Below are positions 24,674 through 32,508 of a stretch of DNA of 64,000 bases, piece after piece; the first letter of the stretch is position 1, and each line of letters begins with the position of its first letter. The notes under the pieces were generated by a model, which was given only the letters and a program-made list of their open reading frames with translations, did not search any database and was not told the DNA's origin. The DNA is from Kitasatospora purpeofusca. Its GTDB lineage: Bacteria > Actinomycetota > Actinomycetes > Streptomycetales > Streptomycetaceae. The stretch covers positions 1 through 64,000 of the forward strand of contig NZ_JODS01000018.1 of NCBI RefSeq assembly GCF_000718025.1. Direction: 5' to 3'. A program made the position numbers and the translations under genes.

Positions 24674-25435
24674 TCACCCCCGGCCGTCGTGGGCTGCCGC
24701 CGTCAGGTACGTGTTCAGGTGGGCGGCCGCGCTCAGCATGGCCAGGCCGCGGGCGGTGAGCCGTTCCTGCCAGTCGGCCAGTGCGGCGGCGAGGGCGCTG
24801 GTGCCGCCCGCGGTGCGGATCTGGCCGACGACGGCCGCGATGTGCGGGAGGCGGTAGCCGCCGCGGCGCAGCAGGTGGGCGAGTTCGGCGTCGCGGACGT
24901 CGCCCGGGTGGAAGAGGCGGTGGCCGGTCGCGCGGTCGCGGGCGGGGAGCAGGATGCCGGCGGCCTCCCAGGTGCGCAGGGTGGCCGGGGTGAGCCGGAG
25001 GCGGTGGGCGACCTCGCCGATGCTGAGCGGGAAGGGGCCGGTATCGCCCCCGGTGTCACTCCCGGTGCCCTCCTCGGGCGCGGAGTCGTCGGCCGCGGCG
25101 TCGGCCCCGGCCAGGTGCTCCACGGCCCCGCGCACCGAGGCGAGGGTCTCCCGGTCGCGGAGCAGTTGGGCGTGGCCGTGGTCGAGCGCGGTCAGGGCGT
25201 CGTCGGTCCGGTCCGCGTGGACGGCGTTCATGACGGCCCCGGCGGTCGCGTGCCCGTAGGCGCGGACGAGGGCGAGGAAGGTGCGCAGCGCCGCCGCGTG
25301 CAAGTCGGTGTAGATCCGGTACCCGGTCGGCGTCCGCTCGGCGGGCGGCAGGAAGCCGTCCTGCTCGTAGTTGCGGACGGCCTGCGCGGAGAGGCCGTGC
25401 TCGCGTCCCAGGTCGACGGGTCGCAGTCTCTTCAT
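24674..25435 (-). CDS. TioE-like regulator with two MerR DNA-binding domains
   Basis: A 253-residue protein with two MerR helix-turn-helix units in tandem: first LRPVDLGREHGLSAQAVRNYE (to GYRIYTDLHAAALRTFLALV), second PLSIGEVAHRLRLTPATLRT, WEAAGILLPARDRATGHRLF. An acidic linker (DDSAPEEGTGSDTGGDTG) joins them. TioE-type regulators have this arrangement in actinomycetes. ATG 25435 (MKRLRPVDLG) is preferred over the upstream ATG at 25450, which adds only MPSEP. A perfect 10-bp inverted repeat (25452-25461 / 25490-25499) right before the start is a probable own operator. Confidence 0.8.
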   Translation of the reverse strand: MKRLRPVDLGREHGLSAQAVRNYEQDGFLPPAERTPTGYRIYTDLHAAALRTFLALVRAYGHATAGAVMNAVHADRTDDALTALDHGHAQLLRDRETLASVRGAVEHLAGADAAADDSAPEEGTGSDTGGDTGPFPLSIGEVAHRLRLTPATLRTWEAAGILLPARDRATGHRLFHPGDVRDAELAHLLRRGGYRLPHIAAVVGQIRTAGGTSALAAALADWQERLTARGLAMLSAAAHLNTYLTAAAHDGRG

Positions 25436-25451
25436 CGGTTCTGATGGCACT

Positions 25452-25499
25452 TTGAAACTTTACAGTCGATTCCTCGGGCCGAGAGCAGCAAAGTTTCAA
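25452..25499. promoter_or_regulatory. 10-bp inverted repeat upstream of the double-MerR regulator
   Basis: TTGAAACTTT (25452-25461) and AAAGTTTCAA (25490-25499), perfect, 28 nt apart, in an AT-rich stretch just before the regulator start. Two MerR domains in one protein would suit two half-sites. Confidence 0.6.
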
Positions 25500-25759
25500 C
25501 GGGCACATCAAAGATACGCTTGAGGTGGTGAGGGCAGGGAGCGGCGAGGGGGAGTGGCGGAGATGACCTGGAACGGCGCCGACCGCATCGTGGCCGCGCT
25601 GGTCGGCGGCGAGGACTACCTCTTCGTCGCGGGGGGTCGCGGCCGCCCGGCCGCGCCGGCGGCGCGCTCCTGCGCGCCGACGGCGCCCCCGCGCTCCTCG
25701 ACGGCGCCGCGTCACTCCAGCGAACCCGCGCGGACGGACGGGGGCGAACGACCTCTGGG

Positions 25760-25778
25760 GTAGGTTAGCCTTACCTAA
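25760..25778 (+). promoter_or_regulatory. Iron box (DmdR/IdeR-type) for the siderophore-interacting protein
   Basis: GTAGGTTAGCCTTACCTAA matches the actinobacterial IdeR/DmdR consensus TTAGGTTAGGCTAACCTAA at 16 of 19 positions and lies 22 nt before the coding region. Expected to repress the gene when iron is plentiful. Confidence 0.85.
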
Positions 25779-25800
25779 ATTGAGGTGAGAGGAGACGGCC

Positions 25801-26649
25801 CTGACCAGCACCACCGCCCCCGCGCGGTTCCTGCTCTTCCCGCTCGAGGTGGTCCGGACCGCCAGGATCACCCGGCACATGGCCCGCATCACCCTGAGCG
25901 GCCCCAGCCTCGCCGGGTTCGTCAACGGCGGCCTCGACCAGCGGGTGAAACTCCTGCTGCCGCTCCCCGGACAGAGCGAACCCCTGATGCCGGAGGGCGA
26001 GGACGACTTCGCCTGGTACCAGCACTGGCGCACGATGGATCCGGCCGTCCGCCCGGTGCTGCGCACCTACACCGTCCGCGCCCAGCGCCACGACCCCGAC
26101 GAGGTCGACATCGACATCGCCGTCAACGGCGACCACGGCCCCGGCTCCCGCTGGGCCGAGACGGCGGCGCCCGGTGACCGGGTGGTCGTCTGCGGGCCGG
26201 CGGTCGAGGAGGCCGGCGGCGTCGAGTTCCACCTGCCCGACGGGGCCGACTGGGTGCTGCTGGCGGGGGACGAGTCCACCCTGCCCGCCGTGGCCGCGAT
26301 CCTCGACGAACTGCCCGCCGACCTGCCGGTCCGGGTGTTCGCCGAGGTCGAGGGACCGACGGAGCACGCCTACCTCCCCGCCGACCGGCCCGGCACCACC
26401 ATCACCTGGCTGCACCGCGGCACGCCGGGCACCCCCGCCCTCCCCGCCGCCGTCCGCGCCGCCGAACTGCCCTCCGGCACGCCGTACGCGTGGATCGCGG
26501 GCGAGGCGGCGGCCGTCCGCGAACTCCGCCGCCACCTGGTCGGCGAGCGCGGCTACCACCGGCGCGCCGTCTGCTTCATGGGCTACTGGCGCCTCGGCAC
26601 CACCGAGGACCAGCGCGCCGACGAGCCGGCGGAGACGGACACCGACTGA
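25801..26649 (+). CDS. Siderophore-interacting protein (FAD-dependent ferric reductase family)
   Basis: A 282-residue protein of the ViuB/SIP family, which reduces ferric siderophores in the cytoplasm to release iron. The FAD-binding barrel includes RPVLRTYTVRAQRHDPDEVDIDIAV and GPGSRWAETAAPGDRVVVCGP; the NAD(P)-binding half has WVLLAGDESTLPAVAAILDELP and the C-terminal YAWIAGEAAAVRELRRHLV to CFMGYWRLG. Start: homologues begin MTTTTAAPARF, and here the equivalent is LTSTTAPARF with CTG at 25801 behind GAGAGGAGAC, so a CTG start is likely; the first GTG (25849) would drop the first 16 residues. An iron box precedes it. Confidence 0.85.
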   Translation: MTSTTAPARFLLFPLEVVRTARITRHMARITLSGPSLAGFVNGGLDQRVKLLLPLPGQSEPLMPEGEDDFAWYQHWRTMDPAVRPVLRTYTVRAQRHDPDEVDIDIAVNGDHGPGSRWAETAAPGDRVVVCGPAVEEAGGVEFHLPDGADWVLLAGDESTLPAVAAILDELPADLPVRVFAEVEGPTEHAYLPADRPGTTITWLHRGTPGTPALPAAVRAAELPSGTPYAWIAGEAAAVRELRRHLVGERGYHRRAVCFMGYWRLGTTEDQRADEPAETDTD

Positions 26650-26792
26650 CACCCCGGTACCCGGCGCCGGGCGCCCGGCGGGCCTCGGCCTTCCGGGCGG
26701 TTTGCCCGAAAGGGCCGTCCTTCGCCCGCGCCGGAACCGTCCGGTCGGTGCACGAAGTCCTCTACGGGGTGACCTCCGACGTGACCCCCGAC

Positions 26793-27959
26793 ATGCACCC
26801 GACCGAGCCCGCAGCCCCCGCCGGCGCTCCCCGGCCCGCGATCCACCGCCGCCGCCTGCTGCTCAGTACCGTGGGCGGCCTCGGCGCGCTCGCGGTCCCG
26901 GCCGGCGTCCGGTGGTGGGCGGACCGGGTGCCCGTACGCGGACCGCGGATCTGGAGCACGGCCGCCACCGGCGGGCGGATGGTCCTGCCCGCCGGTCCGC
27001 GCGAGAGCCTGTACGTGTCGGGGTACGACGGCACCGTCCGGGCCCACGACACACGCACCGGCACCGTCCGCTGGACCCGGGCGGTGCCCGCGGCCGACGC
27101 CTACGACCCTCCGGGCGGTTGGCCGCTCGCCGCCGGGAACGGCACGGTCTGCGTGAACTCCGCGACCGGCGTCCGGGCCCTCGACGCGGCTTCGGGACAG
27201 GTGCGTTGGGAGGTCGCGGTCCCCGACTGGCGGGACCTGTCGGCGGAACAGGGCATCGTGGTGGCCGGCGACCGCGTCCTGACGGGGTACGGGAACGCGC
27301 TGCGCTGCCACGACCTGGCCACCGGCGAGGTCCGCTGGAGCACCGCGGCGAACGTCTCGCCGGTGCCGCTCGTGGCCGGCGACACGGTGTACGTACCCGG
27401 CCGGACGGGCGGACTGTTCGCCTTCGACGTGCAGAGCGGTGAGCGGCGCTGGGCGCAGGAGGCCGTCGGCACGGTCGACTTCGCGCCGACCGTGCACCGG
27501 GGCACCCTTCACACGGTGTGCAACGACCCCGCGACCGGAGGTTCGACCGTGCACGCCCTGGACGCGGCCTCGGGCCGACCGCTGTGGCGGCGGGCGCAGC
27601 GCCACAGCCTGGGCGAACTCGCGGTGGCCGACGGGACGGTGTGCCTGCTGAGTGGCACCGCCCTGACCGCCCTGGACGCGGGCACGGGCGACACCCGCTG
27701 GACCGCCACCGTCCCCATGGGCCTCGGCCGGGGCATGAGTTCGGCGGCAGCGGCGGGCGGCACGGTCTACGTCGGGACGAACGACGACCGCCTCTTCGCC
27801 CACGACCTCGCCACCGGCCGGCTCCACTGGCGCGACGAACCGGACCGCCTCACCGCCGACACCGCGTACACCCGCATCGCCCTGGCCGCCGTCGGCCCCG
27901 CCGTCTTCCGGGCCGGCCGCACCGGAATCCAGGCCCTCGGCACCCTCCCGGCGGCCTGA
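26793..27959 (+). CDS. Membrane-anchored PQQ-like beta-propeller protein
   Basis: A 388-residue protein. The N-terminal region has twin arginines before a hydrophobic helix (IHRRRLLLSTVGGLGALAV), a Tat-type signal or anchor. Then seven or so blades with the PQQ/outer-membrane-propeller signature: VRAHDTRTGTVRWTRAV, VRALDAASGQVRWEVAV, LRCHDLATGEVRWSTAA, LFAFDVQSGERRWAQEA, VHALDAASGRPLWRRAQ, LTALDAGTGDTRWTATV, LFAHDLATGRLHWRDEP. No PQQ is implied; most such proteins are extracytoplasmic scaffolds. Start uncertain among GTG 26769, GTG 26781 and ATG 26793. Follows the SIP gene by ~140 nt, probably separate. Confidence 0.75.
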   Translation: MHPTEPAAPAGAPRPAIHRRRLLLSTVGGLGALAVPAGVRWWADRVPVRGPRIWSTAATGGRMVLPAGPRESLYVSGYDGTVRAHDTRTGTVRWTRAVPAADAYDPPGGWPLAAGNGTVCVNSATGVRALDAASGQVRWEVAVPDWRDLSAEQGIVVAGDRVLTGYGNALRCHDLATGEVRWSTAANVSPVPLVAGDTVYVPGRTGGLFAFDVQSGERRWAQEAVGTVDFAPTVHRGTLHTVCNDPATGGSTVHALDAASGRPLWRRAQRHSLGELAVADGTVCLLSGTALTALDAGTGDTRWTATVPMGLGRGMSSAAAAGGTVYVGTNDDRLFAHDLATGRLHWRDEPDRLTADTAYTRIALAAVGPAVFRAGRTGIQALGTLPAA

Positions 27960-28087
27960 CGGCGCGGCCCGCGCACAGGGTCGATTCGCCTGTGCGGCGA
28001 AGAGCTTGCCGCTCCGCTCCGGCCGGTGGTTCTCTGGCGGAGTCAACTCCCGCCACCGGGGCGGGAAGTGAACGGGGGAGACTGCAT

Positions 28088-28279
28088 ATGCCGGACATGA
28101 CCGGAGGGTTCGCCAAAATGGCCGCCGTGAGCGTTGTCGTGGCAGGTGCCGCGTTCGGTCTCGCGACGCCGTCGCACGCTGCCGAGCGGGAGGCCCCGGC
28201 GCCCGTCGCCCACGAACTCGCCCAGGACGCCGCCGCCACCCACCCGGTGCCGGACCGGGCGAACCAGGGCCACTACTGA
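28088..28279 (+). CDS. Small secreted peptide, 63 residues
   Basis: Encodes a short protein with a signal peptide (KMAAVSVVVAGAAFGLATPS, cleavage likely after SHA) and a mature peptide of about 32 residues, EREAPAPVAHELAQDAAATH then PVPDRANQGHY. ATG 28088 follows GGGGGAG at good spacing. It has its own terminator of unusual strength (28285-28324). No cysteine, so no disulfides or lanthionines. Unrecognised; could be a secreted signal, a surface-associated peptide or a precursor. Reality is supported by ribosome-binding site, signal peptide and terminator together. Confidence 0.65.
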   Translation: MPDMTGGFAKMAAVSVVVAGAAFGLATPSHAAEREAPAPVAHELAQDAAATHPVPDRANQGHY

Positions 28280-28284
28280 TCAGG

Positions 28285-28324
28285 GGGCGACGGCCCTGCG
28301 CCACGCGGCGCAGGGCCGTCGCCC
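28285..28324. terminator. Very strong bidirectional terminator
   Basis: Perfect 18-bp stem (28285-28302 with 28307-28324; arm GGGCGACGGCCCTGCGCC) and a 4-nt loop, between the small-peptide gene and the convergent hydrolase gene. Confidence 0.9.
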
Positions 28325-28411
28325 GTCCGAGGCCGATCCCACGCATGCGGCCAACTCACCTGAACGGCCGTGCGGTTGCCGGGCATGCGTGACCACTGCC
28401 CGGATCGACCG

Positions 28412-29266
28412 CTACCGGGCGGACGACTCCAGGAAGAAGTCCGCCAGAGCCGGGGCCACGGCGGCGGGATTCGTCTCGGGCCCGAAGTGGTCCAGTCGGG
28501 GGAGGAGCAGCAGCCGGGAGCCGGGCAGGACCTCGTGCACGGCGGTGGCCGCACGTCCCGCCCCGGTGCTCCGGGCCTCCTTGCCCGCCATCAGCAGTAC
28601 GGGCCGGTCGAGCCGCCCGTACTCGCGGAAGGTGTTGTCCCGGGCGGCGATCTCGGCGTGTTCGCGGATCGCCGCGGCCAGCAGGGCGTGCTTCTGCAGC
28701 CGCTCGGGCTTCTTGAGGGCGAGCGGGAGGATCAGCCGCAACAGCCAGCGCGGCGCCTTGCCGCTGGTCCCGGGGTTGACGCCGCGGACGAAGGTCAGGA
28801 ACGCCTCGGCGGGCTTCCCGGCGTCGAGTTCGCGGCGGCACCGCTCGGCCCAGTCGAAGGGGATGGAGCCGTCGACGGACACACCGGGCTCGTAGACGGC
28901 GATCCGCTCGAAGGCGGAGCCGGCCAGCGCGGCCTCCAGGGTCAGGAAGCCGCCGAAGCTGTGGCCGAACACGAACCGCGCCCCGGTGGCCGCGCGGACG
29001 GCCTCGATGTCCGCGCACTCGGCGGCCGCGCTGTACGTGTCACCCTGCGGGCCGCTCGTACCGCGCCCCCGCCGCTCGACGGTGTGCACCGTGAAGCGGT
29101 CCGCCAACTCCGCCGCCAGTCCGTCGAAGTCGGCCGCGAGCGCGAACGCCCCGGGCACCAGCAGGAGCCCCGGCCCGGAGCCGGTGCTGCGGTAGCCGAC
29201 GGTGGTGCCGTCGGCGGAACGCACCGATCCGACCGTGGTGCCCGGTGTTGTGACGTGCGTGGTCAT
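28412..29266 (-). CDS. Alpha/beta hydrolase
   Basis: A 284-residue hydrolase. Core elements: GPGLLLVPGAFALAADFDGL (oxyanion region), VERRGRGTSG, nucleophile elbow FGHSFGGFLTLEA with the serine in G-H-S-F-G, a cap domain (AEAFLTFVRGVNPGTSGKAP), the acid in LLMAGKEAR region and the histidine in LPRLDHFGPETNP. Related proteins are esterases or dienelactone-type hydrolases; the substrate is unknown. ATG 29266 follows AGGGGGAGACAGA; an in-frame start nine codons upstream is weaker. Complete and probably active. Confidence 0.85.
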   Translation of the reverse strand: MTTHVTTPGTTVGSVRSADGTTVGYRSTGSGPGLLLVPGAFALAADFDGLAAELADRFTVHTVERRGRGTSGPQGDTYSAAAECADIEAVRAATGARFVFGHSFGGFLTLEAALAGSAFERIAVYEPGVSVDGSIPFDWAERCRRELDAGKPAEAFLTFVRGVNPGTSGKAPRWLLRLILPLALKKPERLQKHALLAAAIREHAEIAARDNTFREYGRLDRPVLLMAGKEARSTGAGRAATAVHEVLPGSRLLLLPRLDHFGPETNPAAVAPALADFFLESSAR

Positions 29267-29419
29267 TCTGTCTCCCCCTGTTGGAACGATCACCTGGCCC
29301 GTGCACAGTACGCGGCCGCCGGGCGGACGGGGAGAGCCGTTCCGACGGGTGGGCAGGGCGTGCCCGAAACCGCGTGAACGCCCCCGCCGGAGCGAGGACG
29401 ACGGTCCGGAGGCTCCGCC

Positions 29420-30094
29420 TTACGAGCCCTGCCGCCGCGGCGGGTCGACGCGGGTGCGGGCCGGGGCGAGCAGGAGGTTGAGCAGGGCGGCGCCCTCGGC
29501 GGTGTCCAGCGGGACGGGGGCGGCGTCGGCCGGCTTGACCAGCGGGGTGGCGGCGTCGTGCTCGTAGAGGATGCAGGCGCTGCTGCCCAGGTCGCGCTTG
29601 GACGGCCAGCGCAGGCCGAGTGCCTCCGGGGCCTGACCGCGGATCCAGGCGGCCCAGCGGCGGGTGCGCGGGTAGGCGTCCGGGGTGGAGTGGATCAGCC
29701 ACTCGTCCTGGTGGACGGCGGCGAGCTGGTCGAGCGTCATCAGGCCGACGAGCGGGATGTCGCAGGTGGTCTCGATCCGCGACAGCACCCGGCCCCGCAC
29801 CGAGGCGCGCCGGATCCGGCGCCAGCCGCGCTCGTCGAAGGGGATGCCCCGGACCAGCGTCTCCATCACGGCCGTGCGCTCCGAGAACCCGGCGTACAGG
29901 TACGGAAGATGGCTGCCGTCGCCCTGGTAGGAGCAGAACCGGCCGCCCTCGTAGTGGCTGTCGGACGGGTTCGGGTTGAACGAGGTGGCCGGGTAGGCGG
30001 CCGAGTGCACGCGGTGGAGCACGGTGCCGGCGGGCAGCACCTCGAGGTGCGGGGTGGCGCGCGCGGTCGGGGCGGGGACCTTCACGTCGGGCAT
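29420..30094 (-). CDS. RES-domain toxin-like NAD+ phosphorylase/hydrolase
   Basis: A 224-residue protein with the RES fold. Landmarks: VLHRVHSAAYPATSFNPNPS (conserved Arg), GRFCSYQGDGSHLPYLYAGF, SERTAVMETLVRGIPF (conserved Glu), and a late SACILYEHDAATPL (conserved Ser). RES toxins such as MbcT and ParT act on NAD+ or NAD-derived groups. It lies 4 nt after the gene for the partner at 30099-30785, in antitoxin-then-toxin order. Longer than typical RES toxins (~150-190 aa) but the core is complete. The catalytic Arg, Glu and Ser are assigned by pattern, not alignment. Confidence 0.75.
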   Translation of the reverse strand: MPDVKVPAPTARATPHLEVLPAGTVLHRVHSAAYPATSFNPNPSDSHYEGGRFCSYQGDGSHLPYLYAGFSERTAVMETLVRGIPFDERGWRRIRRASVRGRVLSRIETTCDIPLVGLMTLDQLAAVHQDEWLIHSTPDAYPRTRRWAAWIRGQAPEALGLRWPSKRDLGSSACILYEHDAATPLVKPADAAPVPLDTAEGAALLNLLLAPARTRVDPPRRQGS

Positions 30095-30098
30095 GAGG

Positions 30099-30785
30099 TC
30101 ACCACTCCGCGATCTCGGCGCGGGCGGCGGCGAGCAGGCCGTGCTCGCCGGGGGTGCCCAGCAGACGGGCGGGGACGGCGTCCAGCCAGGCGTTGGCGCC
30201 GAGCCACCAGTCGGCCACGCCCCACGGGTCGTCGTCGGCGTCGAGCAGGCGGTTGACGGCGACCACCACGGGTAACGGCCGGCCGGAGGCACCGTCGAAC
30301 TGGAACGACGGCAGGCGGACGGTGCCCTGGCGGTCGGTCAGCCGAATCAGATCGGGATCGGCGGGGTCGTGCCCGCCGGACCGGTAGTCGGCGGCGCTGA
30401 CGGAGTCGGCGGCGAGCAGCCAGTCGTCGGCGTCCTCGGGCGGGACGGGGAGGGCGTCCGGCTCGGGCTCGGGAGCCGCCTCGGGCCCGCCGCCGTCCGT
30501 CGACCGTCCGCGGACCAGGGCGAGTACCTGCAGCACGGCGTCACGGTTTGCCGATTCGAACTGGACGGCCTGTGAGTAGCGGACCGAGTCCGCCAGGGCC
30601 GCGCGCACCGGGTGTTCGTCCGGAAGGGCCGCCAGCACCAGCCGGACGATCCTGCGGGCAGTCCGCTCCGGCGCGGCGGACGGTGCGTCGAGCAGGGTCG
30701 CGATGGCGTCCCTGGCGGACTCGTCCAGGTACTCCTGGACCTCGTCCCAGTGCTCGCGCAGGACATCGAGAAAGTCGGTCGTCAT
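30099..30785 (-). CDS. Probable antitoxin partner with MbcA/ParS-like C-terminus
   Basis: A 228-residue protein directly upstream of the RES gene (4-nt gap). The C-terminal ~55 residues (AVNRLLDADDDPWGVADWWL, then ANAWLDAVPARLLGTPGEHG) match the toxin-binding helix bundle of Xre/MbcA/ParS antitoxins: A..W....N..L...P..LL.T..G. The rest is unusual: a helical N-terminus (FLDVLREHWDEVQEYLDESA), a Pro/Glu-rich linker (PEAAPEPEPDALPVPPED) and a central part (YRSGGHDPADPDLIRLTDRQ). There is no obvious helix-turn-helix, so autorepression may be absent. Assignment rests on context and the C-terminal pattern. Confidence 0.6.
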   Translation of the reverse strand: MTTDFLDVLREHWDEVQEYLDESARDAIATLLDAPSAAPERTARRIVRLVLAALPDEHPVRAALADSVRYSQAVQFESANRDAVLQVLALVRGRSTDGGGPEAAPEPEPDALPVPPEDADDWLLAADSVSAADYRSGGHDPADPDLIRLTDRQGTVRLPSFQFDGASGRPLPVVVAVNRLLDADDDPWGVADWWLGANAWLDAVPARLLGTPGEHGLLAAARAEIAEW

Positions 30786-31077
30786 CCTCGCCCTCCGCCC
30801 TGGTGTCCGTGTCCGTCGGTCACGCGCCAATGTAGCGTGCCAGCACGCGCCGCGGGCGATGATCCCGGATTGGCAAAGGCGGAACGCGACCGCCTGATCT
30901 GCGGCATGATGGGCCCTCAGCAGCACTTCGGGGGTGGTGCCGGTTCGCGCGCGGTCGATGATGTCTCGTGCACGACCCGCACCGGCCCCGGCGGCGCGCG
31001 AGGGGTGAGAACCGGACCGGTGCCAACTCCCGGGCGGTGCGCGCCGCAGGTCATGAATCGCGCTCGGAAGGCGGCCG

Positions 31078-32508
31078 GTGAGCAGTTCCGCGGGATACGG
31101 GTGGTCCTATGTCGACCAGGAGGCCGAGCGCCGCCGGCAGTTGCGTGCCCGCCTCGCCGCCGAGGCGCAGCGGGCCGAGAACCTGCGCCGGGCCGAGGCG
31201 CGGCGGGCGGAGCTGCGGGCCCGGCTGGGTGAGCTGAACGAGCAGGCCCAGGGGCTGCGCGGGGAGGCCGGCCAGTTGCGGCGCGCGTACCGGACGGCCC
31301 GGGTCACGGTGGAGACGGTGACCGTCGGCGCCGGGGCGGACGAGGCGGAGCTGACCCGGGCGGTGGAGCGGGCCCGGGCGGCGAACGCGCGGGCCGCCCA
31401 GGAGCTGGCCGAGGCGGTGCAGGACGTGTGGTCGGCCGTGCTGCCGGAGGCGGTGGCCGAACCGGAGCGCACCCGCCGGACCCGCGCCGAGGCGCGCCGC
31501 AGCGCCGGGGCGACGAAGGCGGCCGCAGAAGCGGAGGCCGAGGCCGCCGCCGAGCGGGCCCGGGCCGAGTCGGCGGACCGCGTCGAGCGGGTCCGGGCCG
31601 GCGCGCTCGTCGAGGCCCAGGCGGTCCTGGACCGCGACGTGCCCCGCTGCGACCCGGCCGACCTGGAACGGGTGGCGGGCCTGGTCCGCGCCCTCCGGGC
31701 GGCCGCCACCGTTCCCGATGTGCGGGCCACGCTCACCGACCTCGCCGCCCTGGTCCAGCACTCGGTGGGGCGCCGTGCCCGCGACGAGGAGCGGGCCGAA
31801 CTGCGCGCCGCCCTGTCCGAGTCGGTGCGGGAGGCGGAGCCGGACGAGCGGGACCGGCTGCTCGCCGAACTCGCCGCCGCCGAGGACCCGGCCTTCCTGC
31901 GGCCCGCCGTGGAGGCGGCCGTCGCGCGGGCCGACGCCCGTCGCCACCGGGTGCCGGTGGCGGCGGCGCTCGCCGAGGTGCTGCGCGAGCGGGACTACCT
32001 GGTCGGCGAGGACTTCGAGGACCTGCTCGCCGCCGAGGGCGAGGTGGTGGTGCCGTTCGGCGACCCGGATCCGGACCGGGCCGCCGCGGCCGCCGGTGGG
32101 CAGGTCGAGGGTTTCGAGGCCGGCGGCGAGCCGCCGGCCGCCGGGTACGGGCTGCGCCTGGTGCTGGCCCCGGACCGGGCGACCCTCTCCACGGCGGTGG
32201 TCCGCCGGGAGGACTCCGGGACCGGCGACGCCTGGCAGGACGAGGAGCAGGACGAGAGCGTCCAGCAGTGGTTCTGCGAGGAGCAGTTGCCCGCGATCGA
32301 GGAGGGCGTCCGGCAGCAGGGCGTGCGACTGGAACGGACGTCCGCGATGGCGCCGGGCGCGATGGCCGCGGGCACCGTTCCCGGTGGTTCGTGGCCGCAG
32401 CCGCCGTCCGCCGCGACCCCGCGCCGCCGAGGCGGCCGGTCGAAGCGCTCCGGCGCCACCGGGGCCGCCGCCGTGCGCAAGCCGCAGGAGCGTGGCCGTG
32501 AGCGCTGA
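31078..32508 (+). CDS. Coiled-coil protein, first gene of the kinase-AAA operon
   Basis: A 476-residue protein. Residues ~15-60 and ~100-200 are heptad-rich Ala/Glu/Arg coiled coils (RRRQLRARLAAEAQRAENLR; AGATKAAAEAEAEAAAERAR). The middle is helical, and ~300-430 is a globular part (VLRERDYLVGEDFEDLLAAE, GYGLRLVLAPDRATLSTAVV, QWFCEEQLPAIEEGV). The basic tail is Pro/Arg-rich. No family recognised; the globular part resembles proteins that bind or regulate ATPase rings only in the loosest sense. GTG 31078 begins the operon; its end overlaps the AAA gene by 11 nt, so co-translation with the ATPase is likely. It may act as an adaptor or substrate receptor. Confidence 0.7.
   Translation: MSSSAGYGWSYVDQEAERRRQLRARLAAEAQRAENLRRAEARRAELRARLGELNEQAQGLRGEAGQLRRAYRTARVTVETVTVGAGADEAELTRAVERARAANARAAQELAEAVQDVWSAVLPEAVAEPERTRRTRAEARRSAGATKAAAEAEAEAAAERARAESADRVERVRAGALVEAQAVLDRDVPRCDPADLERVAGLVRALRAAATVPDVRATLTDLAALVQHSVGRRARDEERAELRAALSESVREAEPDERDRLLAELAAAEDPAFLRPAVEAAVARADARRHRVPVAAALAEVLRERDYLVGEDFEDLLAAEGEVVVPFGDPDPDRAAAAAGGQVEGFEAGGEPPAAGYGLRLVLAPDRATLSTAVVRREDSGTGDAWQDEEQDESVQQWFCEEQLPAIEEGVRQQGVRLERTSAMAPGAMAAGTVPGGSWPQPPSAATPRRRGGRSKRSGATGAAAVRKPQERGRER

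Larger units (their letters stand above)
25436..25800. other. 365-bp intergenic region with inverted repeat and iron box
   Basis: Divergent promoter region between the double-MerR regulator and the siderophore-interacting protein. Holds the inverted repeat (25452-25499) and the iron box (25760-25778). A 69-codon ORF at 25554-25763 was judged unconvincing. Confidence 0.5.

Noticed and set aside
25554..25763. 69-codon ORF beginning MAEMTWNGADRIVAALVGGE
   Set aside because: The first 30 residues look protein-like but the rest is Pro/Ala/Ser-rich and it runs into the iron box of the next gene; no terminator or homologue recognised.
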